A DNA stretch of 36,970 bases. Origin: Planctomycetota bacterium (GTDB taxonomy: Bacteria; Planctomycetota; Phycisphaerae; UBA1845; UTPLA1). The translations under genes and the position numbers were made by a program. Position 1 is the first letter of the stretch. Each line of letters opens with the position of its first letter. The notes under the pieces were generated by a model. It was not told where the DNA came from, did no database searches, and saw only the letters and a list, made by a program, of their open reading frames with translations. Shown here one piece after another: positions 1 through 7,934 of the stretch. The stretch covers positions 1 to 36,970 of the forward strand of contig JADJRI010000002.1 in NCBI GenBank assembly GCA_016712275.1, given 5' to 3'.

Positions 1-896
1 TCGATGAATTCGCCGCCTGTATCCCCACCCTGCGCAGCGGAAGGAACCGGCAAGACCTCGGAGATGAGAAGCGGCGGGTACACATCACCGTCACTCTCAA
101 AATACACGTCAAAAAAGTAATCGACGCGGCCATCGCTGACTTCATCCCATGTATTTGAAAAAGTCCCGGGGTTTCCAAAATTGGTGATGCAATCGAGGGC
201 GTTGCTGATCCCGGATCCGCCCAAATCCCGCGTGTCGTCATTTGTCTCAGAACTAAAATTCGCGACCGTGAACCGCAGTGCAGTCGCAGGCGGGCCGGCC
301 AAGCCAAGTTCCGACCATGGAAGCGAGATTTCAATCACTTCGTTTACATCTGAGACCGCGGTGACACCGACAAAGCGTTGATTGGTGAAGCCGGTGTCCC
401 AGACAATGAGATTCGAATTGCCGCTTCCAAGGCGGGTGATGAGAAGGCGTTCCCATCGTGCACTGTCATTGACGGTTGTATCCGCGAAGCCGCCGAAAAA
501 CTCCGTGCCGCTGCCCGCCGAGCGGTCTGTATCGATTGCGATCTGAATGCCGGTCGCACCGAAGCCGGATGAACTGACGAGGTCGCGCATGCGTGCATAA
601 AAATAGATATTCGAGGAATCGCCAGTGACGCGGAATTCCAAAAGATCCTGCTGCGCGTCGGGGTTGGAAAAGTCTGTTCGTTCGTCGGCCTGCCGATCGC
701 GCCAGATGTATTGACCTTGAAACGCAGTGTCCCGGCCGATGTGACCGAGGTTGTCTGACCCGGGGGCCGCAAGAATCCAATCATTCGCACCATCAATCAA
801 TATCGTGCCGGCACTGCTCGACGAGGTATAGGCACATGTTAGAAGATAGACAGCAATCCCAAACGTCGCAAAACTCCATGTCGTGTAGCGTTGCAT
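1..896 (-). CDS. Secreted protein with N-terminal beta-sandwich and start of a lamin-tail domain (partial, runs off the window)
   Basis: The minus frame from the ATG at 896 is open to base 1 (298 codons), so the gene continues outside the window. GGAGAG lies 8 bases before the ATG. The N-terminus (MQRYTTWSF, then a run ending in LLTCAYTSSSSAG) looks like a signal peptide, possibly a lipoprotein-type one. Residues about 30-235 read like the CBM9/DOMON-type sandwich often placed before lamin-tail domains: an ILIDGANDWI opening, an IAIDTDRSAGSG strand and an EISLPWSELGL strand. From about residue 270 the text LLISEVLPVPSAAQGGDTGG begins a lamin-tail domain. It is the fourth gene of the minus-strand train, 145 bases after the stop of its neighbour. 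The seen part has no dockerin; one could follow outside. The substrate is unknown. Translation and export are well supported; the domain names are inferred from motifs. Confidence 0.8.
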   Translation of the reverse strand, partial: MQRYTTWSFATFGIAVYLLTCAYTSSSSAGTILIDGANDWILAAPGSDNLGHIGRDTAFQGQYIWRDRQADERTDFSNPDAQQDLLEFRVTGDSSNIYFYARMRDLVSSSGFGATGIQIAIDTDRSAGSGTEFFGGFADTTVNDSARWERLLITRLGSGNSNLIVWDTGFTNQRFVGVTAVSDVNEVIEISLPWSELGLAGPPATALRFTVANFSSETNDDTRDLGGSGISNALDCITNFGNPGTFSNTWDEVSDGRVDYFFDVYFESDGDVYPPLLISEVLPVPSAAQGGDTGGEFI

Positions 897-1041
897 GGTG
901 TATTCCTCTCCAGTTGGCACCGCACCATCAAAACAATGCGGCGTTTCTCCTTGATTGACATCCCATGTCGAAACCGGCCGCCGGTCCGGGTACCTACGTC
1001 TGTCGCGCCGCCCCAATTGAGGCCAGCAACCGAGTTTCCTA

Positions 1042-3948
1042 TCAAGGCTTCACTGATCCCGTATTCTTTGCGTTCGATTTTCTCACGGTCTCGCGCATGG
1101 CGCGTGACAGTTTTCCATCGAGCCCCCAATTCGATTCGAACAATTCCACGTCCTTCACATCGATGACGCCGTCGGTGTTTAGGTCGGCGCTTTCGCCCAA
1201 TCCTGGCGCCAACGATGCGACCTCTACTGATGTCGCCGGGATGCGCGCGACATTGGAATCTACGTTCAACTCCGCCAATTCAACGATCGGCGAATTCGGA
1301 GCGCCGGACAGCAGCGGCCAGCCGCCGCCCGTGCAGCAACTGGCAACCTGCTGCCAATTATCCGACAGGAATTGGTAATCCTCGCTGAGGACGGCGCCGT
1401 TCAGACTGAAATTCGAATCCGGCGTGCCGTCCCAGGGGCACACGGAGCTATTGGGATTCGACAAATCTCCGAATTGGGAGAGGAACAGCGTTACATCATT
1501 GATGTCGACGTCGTTGTCGTTGTCCGTATCGCCGCCTCGAAGCACGAGCACATTGGTCGCGGAATAAATCACGGGGCCGCTGCCGGAGGTGGTGAGCGGC
1601 GAGCTGTCACTGAGCGTGTGCTGTTCGTCTTTGGCGCAAATGCTGGTCCAAACACCGCAGTCAATTTGCAAGTCAGGTCCGCTTACCGTACCCATGGCCG
1701 GCGAGCCGGTGAACGTGACGGTGACATCGACGGCATCGCCGCAGTTCGCGCCATTGCGCGGTATGAACCGGATACAACGCTGAACCGACCCCACTCCCAG
1801 ATTTACGCCGGGCAATTGGAGAGTCGCGAGAACGAGGTTGGTTGAGGCAACGGTGATTGTTTGATCGCAATTCGATTCATTACCGCAATCGTCGGTGGCG
1901 GTCCATGAAATTGTGGTGACGCCGACCGGATAAGGATCGGTGAGCAATCCGCCGCCCTGCCGGACGGAAACCACATCCACCGAATCATCGCAATTGTCGC
2001 CGACGGTGGGTGTGCCAACGACCACGCCGGAGGCCGTGCAGGTGCCGGCATCGGCGAAGAGATTTTGATCCGGGGGACATGTGAATGATGGATCTTCATC
2101 ATCGACAACATCATCGGAATCTTGAGACTGTGTGGCCGGATTCGCACAACAGTCCATCGCATTGATGATGACTTCAACCGAAGCCGGGCAGCCGGTCAGT
2201 TCCGAAACCAGGATGCTGCCGCTGACGACCACCTGATTCTGACCGTTTTGAATCTTGCTGATGATCGGGCTGCCGTCAAAGGTCGCCGGACCGGACCCGT
2301 TGACCTGCACGTCCACGTCGTCGGGATTTACGCAGCAATTGTCGTCGACCGTTGCCGAAAACGTGACCAGTCTCTCGCATAAGCCATCCACTGCCCCTCC
2401 GACGACCGGGAGGCCGTTGATGACGGGTGGAATATCGTCTGTGATCGTAGCCGTATAAGTGCTGCTGGTGGAAGGATTTCCACAGGTGTCGGTGGCCGAC
2501 ACGCTCGCGGAAACAACGGCCGGGCATCCGCCGAGATTGCTCACCGGGACTTCAATATGCACAAGGATTGTTTCGGAGTCGATTTGTGATTCAATCACCA
2601 CCGGCGTACCAAAGACGGCCAAGCCGCTATAACCAAAGATGGGAGCATCAACCTGCGCGGGTGTCAGGCCGCAGTTGTCGTGAACGGTGATATCCAGTTC
2701 GGCGGTCGCCTCACAATTTGAATCCACCGTATCGCTAGTGTTGCTTCCAGAGAAATCGGGAGCCGTGTTATCGTCGACGACGATGACATGCTTAAAGCCG
2801 GAGAAATTATTGCATTCGTCATATACGCGATAAAACCGAACGATCAATCGCGGACAGGTGCTTTCGTCCAGAGTCTGGAACAATGAAAGTGTCATATTGC
2901 AGGTGTCGCTGACTTCGAGCCCGCCGAGAATTGCTTCCGCAAGGTCTGCGTAAGGTGCGGGGATTTCATCATCGCATTCGAGGAACAGCGACGGCGGAAC
3001 CTCATCGATGTCCGGCGGCGTATTGTCCTGTGCGACGGTAATAATTTCGGTGCAGTCGGCAACATTGCCTGCGACATCCGTAGCGCGATAGGTGCGACTG
3101 ATGGTCACCGGCCCCGTCTGGCAATCACCAGTGGTCAAAGAACTCAATAGACTGACCGTGACCGAAAGAGACCCGCCGCAATATGCGGGCGTGTCATCGA
3201 CGACTCCTCCCTGGGAAACAAACTCTGCTCGATCCAATGCGACCGGCGGTACATCTGACAAACAATCCGGCAGCGGATCCGCCGGACACGTGATGGTGGG
3301 CGGCGTTTGATCGATTCCAAAATCGATAGAGTTTGTTAGCGTCGTGGGCAGCGGTGTTCCCTGAAAGCTGAGTTCGGAGGCAAATTGAGCGATGGGACGA
3401 AATTCGAAGCTGGTTACCACGCCGTCGTTGCCCGGATTCACCGTAAAGCACAATGTCGCCAGCAATGCATCCGAGCTGGTGGGCAGACCGCCGGGAAACA
3501 GAATCGAACCATCAAGGTTGATGTCCCCGCTTCCCGGTACAGGGACTTCGGACGTCGCAATCGACTGTATATGACTTGGGAACGGCCCCGTCTCGGGACA
3601 ATTGGTCGTGATGGGACCGGCCGGCGAGTTCTTTGAATAGCAGGACTGCCCCGGCTGATAGGTGAGCAATGCCGGATCGTAGTATATGAATGCCTGAAAA
3701 CCGGTCACCGGCTGTGACAGGTTCGCCATGTTCACGCTTACACAAATCTGATCGCCGGACTTGTAGCAGGTCTTGGGATCGATGATCTGGAGGCTGAGTT
3801 CGTTTGTGCCGGACCTGGGTTCGCCACCGTCGCCTGCCGATGAAAGTACCGCCACTTCGACAATGCTTGACAATTTTTCACCATTCGACATCGCAGACAG
3901 ACTGAATGCCGCGGTCAGAATGATTGAAGCTCTGATTCTGTAATTCAC
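1042..3948 (-). CDS. Secreted cohesin-like / HYR-repeat / dockerin-like protein, 968 aa, intact
   Basis: The start is GTG at 3948 with GGAGG seven bases upstream; the next residues (NYRIRASIILTAAFSLSA) form a signal peptide. Residues about 51-215 are cohesin-like (VTGFQAFIYYDP early, DALLATLCFTV late). Residues about 215-700 are four or five HYR-type Ig domains, with TPPTITCP entries and DDCGN-type ends; one is a vicinal-Cys variant (DDNCC ... DCCAN). The C-terminal module has ICAKDEQHTL near 770, then three EF-hand/dockerin-like loops: GGDTDNDNDVDINDVTLFL near 805, DSNFSLNGAVLSEDYQFL near 844, and ADLNTDGVIDVKDVELF near 917. No catalytic domain is seen, so a structural or adhesive role at the surface is likely. 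It is the only one of the three related genes with an unbroken frame, so it is the best guide to their shared architecture. The start and frame are firm; the cohesin label is by motif. Confidence 0.88.
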   Translation of the reverse strand: MNYRIRASIILTAAFSLSAMSNGEKLSSIVEVAVLSSAGDGGEPRSGTNELSLQIIDPKTCYKSGDQICVSVNMANLSQPVTGFQAFIYYDPALLTYQPGQSCYSKNSPAGPITTNCPETGPFPSHIQSIATSEVPVPGSGDINLDGSILFPGGLPTSSDALLATLCFTVNPGNDGVVTSFEFRPIAQFASELSFQGTPLPTTLTNSIDFGIDQTPPTITCPADPLPDCLSDVPPVALDRAEFVSQGGVVDDTPAYCGGSLSVTVSLLSSLTTGDCQTGPVTISRTYRATDVAGNVADCTEIITVAQDNTPPDIDEVPPSLFLECDDEIPAPYADLAEAILGGLEVSDTCNMTLSLFQTLDESTCPRLIVRFYRVYDECNNFSGFKHVIVVDDNTAPDFSGSNTSDTVDSNCEATAELDITVHDNCGLTPAQVDAPIFGYSGLAVFGTPVVIESQIDSETILVHIEVPVSNLGGCPAVVSASVSATDTCGNPSTSSTYTATITDDIPPVINGLPVVGGAVDGLCERLVTFSATVDDNCCVNPDDVDVQVNGSGPATFDGSPIISKIQNGQNQVVVSGSILVSELTGCPASVEVIINAMDCCANPATQSQDSDDVVDDEDPSFTCPPDQNLFADAGTCTASGVVVGTPTVGDNCDDSVDVVSVRQGGGLLTDPYPVGVTTISWTATDDCGNESNCDQTITVASTNLVLATLQLPGVNLGVGSVQRCIRFIPRNGANCGDAVDVTVTFTGSPAMGTVSGPDLQIDCGVWTSICAKDEQHTLSDSSPLTTSGSGPVIYSATNVLVLRGGDTDNDNDVDINDVTLFLSQFGDLSNPNSSVCPWDGTPDSNFSLNGAVLSEDYQFLSDNWQQVASCCTGGGWPLLSGAPNSPIVELAELNVDSNVARIPATSVEVASLAPGLGESADLNTDGVIDVKDVELFESNWGLDGKLSRAMRETVRKSNAKNTGSVKP

Positions 3949-4034
3949 GGGTTCGCCTCCAAATTCGGGAGCCTGTCTGCTCCCATGGCCATCGTTCCAT
4001 GCTGCCTTGAATGTCCGACCATGCCTGCAATGCG

Positions 4035-4071
4035 GTCCCGGTCACGGCCCAAGGCAGGCCGCGACCGGGAC
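4035..4071 (-). terminator. Strong hairpin after the beta-helix giant gene
   Basis: GTCCCGGTC at 4035-4043 pairs perfectly with GACCGGGAC at 4063-4071. Inside, CGGCC (4045-4049) pairs with GGCCG (4057-4061), leaving one mismatch and a 7-base loop. It begins 29 bases past the stop of the gene ending at 4100. There is no T tract in the minus sense, so it may stop transcription weakly, protect the 3' end of the messenger, or do neither. Confidence 0.6.
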
Positions 4072-4099
4072 AAGGAAGGGGAAAGGTATGTCAAGCCGA

Positions 4100-5734
4100 T
4101 TACGGCGAAGTTCGCGCTTTTCCTTCGGCGCTCTTCGCCTGTTGTTCATCGATCTGAATGCGAGTCGAAAGGACATGCGGCAGTCCGTTGATCGTTTCGA
4201 ATCGCTTGACGTCCTTGAAGTCAACGACACCGTCTCCGGTCAGATCCGCCGGAACAAGCGTCGGACTCAGTTCGACAACACCGATCGAATAACGTCTGGT
4301 TCGAATCGGTTGTCCGTCCAGAGTTACCGCAGGTACGACGGGCTGCGCCGAGGGAGGCGGCGCCACCAACGGCCAACCGTTGCCCGCACAGCAATTCCGG
4401 AATTCGAGCCAGTTGTCGCTCAGGAAGACGTAGTCTTCGGTAGAACGTGCGCCGTTGTTGCTGAAATCGGAATCGCGCGTGCCGTCCCATGGGCAACCAC
4501 CCGAGGAGGAGAGCGTCCCGAATTGAGCCAGCAAGAGTGTTACGTCATTGATGTCGATGTCATCATCGTCGTCCGTATCACCTCCCAGCAGCACATGATC
4601 GGCCACGGCCTCGTATATCGCGCCGTTAATCAGAATTACATGAGAATCACTTAACGTATGCTGCTCATCCTTGGCGCAAAGCGATTCGTAATCGCCGCAG
4701 GGTATATCAACTAAGACATCGACGGCCCGCACCGGTGTAGCCGGGTTGCTATCGTGATCCACGAAACTCAGCTCATTGACCAGGGCGTTCTGCACGCAGG
4801 GGCCGCCGGACAACAAGGGCACGAAGCTGATGCATCGTGTTGTCGGTATGGTGACACCCTCGAGAACAACAGTCACTTTGGCCTTGTTGATATCCTGGAC
4901 CGTGACGGTGAAGTCGCAAGTTCCGGTATTCGAACAATTGTCGGTCGAACGTGCCTGAACCTCGGTGATCCCCTGAGAGAAGACATACGGATTCGAGATG
5001 AGCGTTTCATAGTCGGGATTCGCATCGAGATTGGCGTAGTACGAAACAGCCGTTGCGCCCGCGCAATTGTCCAGCGCACTCGCGGTGAGCAGCACGCTGG
5101 CTGTGCAGAATCCTGCATCTGATGGAAATGTAACGTTGGCACATGTGACGACGGGGGCTGCGTTGTCTGCAACATCAGCATCGTCGGTCACCTCGACTGC
5201 GGAATTCCCACAGCAATCCTTGGCATTAAAGGCAAGCGTTACCGATGCCGGACACGCGGTCACGTTGGAGACATCGACCGTTCCTTCAATCTCAATCTCA
5301 TTGGCGGAAATCGGCGTCACACTTGAAACAACGGGCGTGCCCGCCGTCACATTTGCAGCGTTCTGCACCGTCACCACCAGATCGAGGCTGCCCGGTGACA
5401 CGCAGCAGTTGTCGGTGATGGTCGCGGAGAACGGAACACTTGCCGTGCAGCCCGTATCAACCACAACATCATCGGCGACAGCCGCAATGACCGGCGCAAT
5501 CACATCCTGAACATCGATCTCAGCGGTGCAGACTGCGGCATTGTTGCCACAGGAATCGGCCGCACTCACCGTGAGTTCAACGGTTGCGGGGCAGCCGGTC
5601 AGGTCGGAGACCGTTGCGGAGCCGCTCACTGACACGGTGTAGGCATCGACCTGCGTGATCGTCGCGGCCGGGCGCCAAGACAGATGCATTCGCCGTCGTG
5701 ACCAAAACGGTGCGCGAGACATCCGCCGTATCAA
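4100..5734 (-). CDS. C-terminal segment of the beta-helix giant: HYR domains, ICAKDEQ module, dockerin-like loops
   Basis: This is the open frame after the frameshift near 5675; its first 25 or so residues are out-of-frame text, and sense begins near ATITQVDAYTVSV. It holds the rest of one HYR domain (DSCGN), a vicinal-Cys HYR variant (DNCC ... ACPASV ... DCCGN), a further HYR ending in DNCSNTGTCDFTVTV, then SLCAKDEQHTL and three EF-hand-like loops: GGDTDDDDDIDINDVTLLL, DSDFSNNGARSTEDYVFL and ADLTGDGVVDFKDVKRF. The C-terminal tail after the last loop is short and charged, with no PEP-CTERM or LPXTG signal. Order and spacing match the ends of the other two giants, so the piece is the conserved export or attachment end of the protein. 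Confidence 0.85.
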   Translation of the reverse strand: MIRRMSRAPFWSRRRMHLSWRPAATITQVDAYTVSVSGSATVSDLTGCPATVELTVSAADSCGNNAAVCTAEIDVQDVIAPVIAAVADDVVVDTGCTASVPFSATITDNCCVSPGSLDLVVTVQNAANVTAGTPVVSSVTPISANEIEIEGTVDVSNVTACPASVTLAFNAKDCCGNSAVEVTDDADVADNAAPVVTCANVTFPSDAGFCTASVLLTASALDNCAGATAVSYYANLDANPDYETLISNPYVFSQGITEVQARSTDNCSNTGTCDFTVTVQDINKAKVTVVLEGVTIPTTRCISFVPLLSGGPCVQNALVNELSFVDHDSNPATPVRAVDVLVDIPCGDYESLCAKDEQHTLSDSHVILINGAIYEAVADHVLLGGDTDDDDDIDINDVTLLLAQFGTLSSSGGCPWDGTRDSDFSNNGARSTEDYVFLSDNWLEFRNCCAGNGWPLVAPPPSAQPVVPAVTLDGQPIRTRRYSIGVVELSPTLVPADLTGDGVVDFKDVKRFETINGLPHVLSTRIQIDEQQAKSAEGKARTSP

Positions 5735-7934
5735 TGCCGCAATTGTCTGTCACCAATGCACTGTAGGTAAAGACGGCCTCGCAATTCGAATCGACCGAGA
5801 TCGGCGAGGATTCCGTGATGTCGCACGTAATGGATGGGGCAACCGTATCCCTCGAGAAACACGGAGCATCCACAAGTGCCGTCGGAATGGCCACGCCGTT
5901 GAGGCTCAGCTCGGAATAGAACGTCATGAAGTTGGTAAACACCGGCAGGGTCTGATCGCATTCGTTCCAGCCGGCGGGCACCACGTCAAAGACAAGCGTG
6001 GCCAGAAGATCATCACCGCCCGCGTCCGGCGTGCCGCCGATGCCGACATTGCCATCGAGCCCGAGCAAACCCGAGGAGATTTCGACGTCGCCGGCGGGAC
6101 CGAGTGTCCTGAAATGTGAACCGAAGGGAGCAGCCGAGTAGGCGCTTGCCGCGACGTTGAACGTCAATCGCGATGTATCGTAATTGACGAATGCCTGCCA
6201 GCCTGTCAACGACTGTGACACACTGCGGGACCAGACTTCAACAACAATCTGGGTCTGGCCGATTCCGATGCAGGTATCGGCCGCTTCCATCGCAATCGTG
6301 CCTGAACCACTGGACCAAGGACAATAGTCAATGTTGCTGCAACCCGCGGCGGGGAAGCTCGCATCGCTGACCTGATTACCGGCGCCATCGGCGTTGAGAT
6401 CGAGCGTTGCATCGCCATTACACGGCGGTACTTCGCTTGAGCCGACGGGATCCAACGGACCCGATGCATCACCCCAATAGTTGTTCGTTGCGTTGATTAA
6501 GGAAGTAGTCGTATTGACCATTCCGGCGCCGAGGTTGCCGTAAATGAGATTGCCGGGGGAGGCGACAATACCGATCGATGTTCCACTGGTATGTGCCACG
6601 CCAATGCCGATGAGGTTGCCATAGACCGAGTTTTGACGAATTGTAACGCCCGTCGACTCCGGCCGATTGGGATAGGTCGCAAAGCCGATACCTGTGCTGT
6701 AAGGACCGCCCACGTTGTCGTAACCATGCACCTTGTTTGCGCGAATCACAGTGCTCGCGAGCTGACCGCTGATACCAACGCCGCCGCTGGCCGCAGCCGC
6801 GCCGTCGAATCCGGCATCCACAGCCACGATATTGCCCAGAATCGAAGAGCCTGTCTGATAGCCCGTGATTCCGAAGACGGCATTGATGACCATGTTTCCG
6901 CGAATCGTAGCCTGGGTGACGATGTCATCGCCGACGCCGGGCGTTCCGCGGTCATCGCCTGCCGTGATACCGCTGGTTCCTACATCGATGATGAGATTGG
7001 CCTCAACGAGTGCCGGAGCGGAATTGCCGTGGTAATTGAGATTGACGCCGTCGATTGCCGCATGCTCGATGATGCAATTGCGCGCCGTCAAACCGTTATA
7101 ACCGCCGACCGGCGGGGAACCCGCAAGTGAGACATTGATCGCAACATTGACGTTTTGAATCGTAAAGCCGTCGATCGTGCATCCATCGGCCTGAATGACG
7201 AACGCGCCTTCCGTGTCGCCGTTGGCCGTGTCAATCACAGCCTCGGGTCCGGCACGACCCGAGCACGGATCGACACCGGCCTGCGGACCGAGAATGGCGA
7301 TGTTGGCGGTTGTTACGGTGCCGCCATCGTCGTAACTGCCCGCATAGACTATGACGGTTCCGCCCGGCGCGACCGCGCCGACGCCATCGGGAATATTATC
7401 AAAGGCATCGAAACCGAATGCCGACGCGGGGCCTGCGCCATCGGGATCGACACCGTTGCCGGTGCCCGCCCAATCATCTTCCACATATACCGTTGCGGGG
7501 GGAGTCAGTGAATTGGTTCGTGTCAGGACCACATCGTTGCCGTCGCCACCGTTGTAAAACACCGCGAAGGGTTGACCGTTCAGCAGGAACGCGGCGCCAT
7601 TCGAGAGTCCGGCGAATGTGCCCGTTACGGCATCAACGGAGGTGTCATTGTCAATGATGGTCACCGACTGGCCGGGTGTGGCAATGATCGTGCTGCCGGT
7701 TGTATCAAGGGCCGCCCCACCCAAATCCACGCCACCGACAATCATCCATTGATCATGTGATGTGCCGGGCGTAAGCCCATTGACCTCGATCAACAACGAA
7801 TCGTCGCCTGTCAGTGCCATGTTGCCGACAAGCGCCGTGATTCCGGGACTGGCCCGGCGACAGGATGACGGCATTCGCACTGGCATCGATGTTTTCCGGA
7901 TAGGAGCCATCGCCGATGTGAATCGTATCCACAT
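5577..7934 (-). CDS. Middle segment of the beta-helix giant: fifth beta-helix block, cohesin-like domain, first HYR domain
   Basis: The true sequence starts near SPGITALVGNMALTG after the frameshift near 7850; earlier residues are out of frame. It first completes a beta-solenoid strand set, then opens a new block at VYVEDDWAGTGNG with the usual phrases of right-handed parallel beta-helix proteins (GGTVIVYAGSYD, ADGCTIDGFTIQNVNVAI, ATIRGNMVINAVFGITG). From about 6310 to 5860 lies a cohesin-like domain (QIVVEVWSRSVSQSLTGWQA ... DDLLATLVFDVVPAGW ... SELSLNG), followed by the start of an HYR domain (APSITC, DNCGIDTADV). The frame then runs into nonsense after the break near 5675. The cohesin-like part aligns by eye with those of the two neighbours. 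Confidence 0.82.
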   Translation of the reverse strand: MWIRFTSAMAPIRKTSMPVRMPSSCRRASPGITALVGNMALTGDDSLLIEVNGLTPGTSHDQWMIVGGVDLGGAALDTTGSTIIATPGQSVTIIDNDTSVDAVTGTFAGLSNGAAFLLNGQPFAVFYNGGDGNDVVLTRTNSLTPPATVYVEDDWAGTGNGVDPDGAGPASAFGFDAFDNIPDGVGAVAPGGTVIVYAGSYDDGGTVTTANIAILGPQAGVDPCSGRAGPEAVIDTANGDTEGAFVIQADGCTIDGFTIQNVNVAINVSLAGSPPVGGYNGLTARNCIIEHAAIDGVNLNYHGNSAPALVEANLIIDVGTSGITAGDDRGTPGVGDDIVTQATIRGNMVINAVFGITGYQTGSSILGNIVAVDAGFDGAAAASGGVGISGQLASTVIRANKVHGYDNVGGPYSTGIGFATYPNRPESTGVTIRQNSVYGNLIGIGVAHTSGTSIGIVASPGNLIYGNLGAGMVNTTTSLINATNNYWGDASGPLDPVGSSEVPPCNGDATLDLNADGAGNQVSDASFPAAGCSNIDYCPWSSGSGTIAMEAADTCIGIGQTQIVVEVWSRSVSQSLTGWQAFVNYDTSRLTFNVAASAYSAAPFGSHFRTLGPAGDVEISSGLLGLDGNVGIGGTPDAGGDDLLATLVFDVVPAGWNECDQTLPVFTNFMTFYSELSLNGVAIPTALVDAPCFSRDTVAPSITCDITESSPISVDSNCEAVFTYSALVTDNCGIDTADVSRTVLVTTANASVLAPGRDDHAGRCLHRVSERLRNGLRPDRLPRNR

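Noticed and set aside
1372..1845. Plus-strand open frame of 157 codons opposite the 968-residue protein
   Set aside because: Mirror of the dockerin-coding DNA; repetitive V/D text comes from complement of Asp codons.
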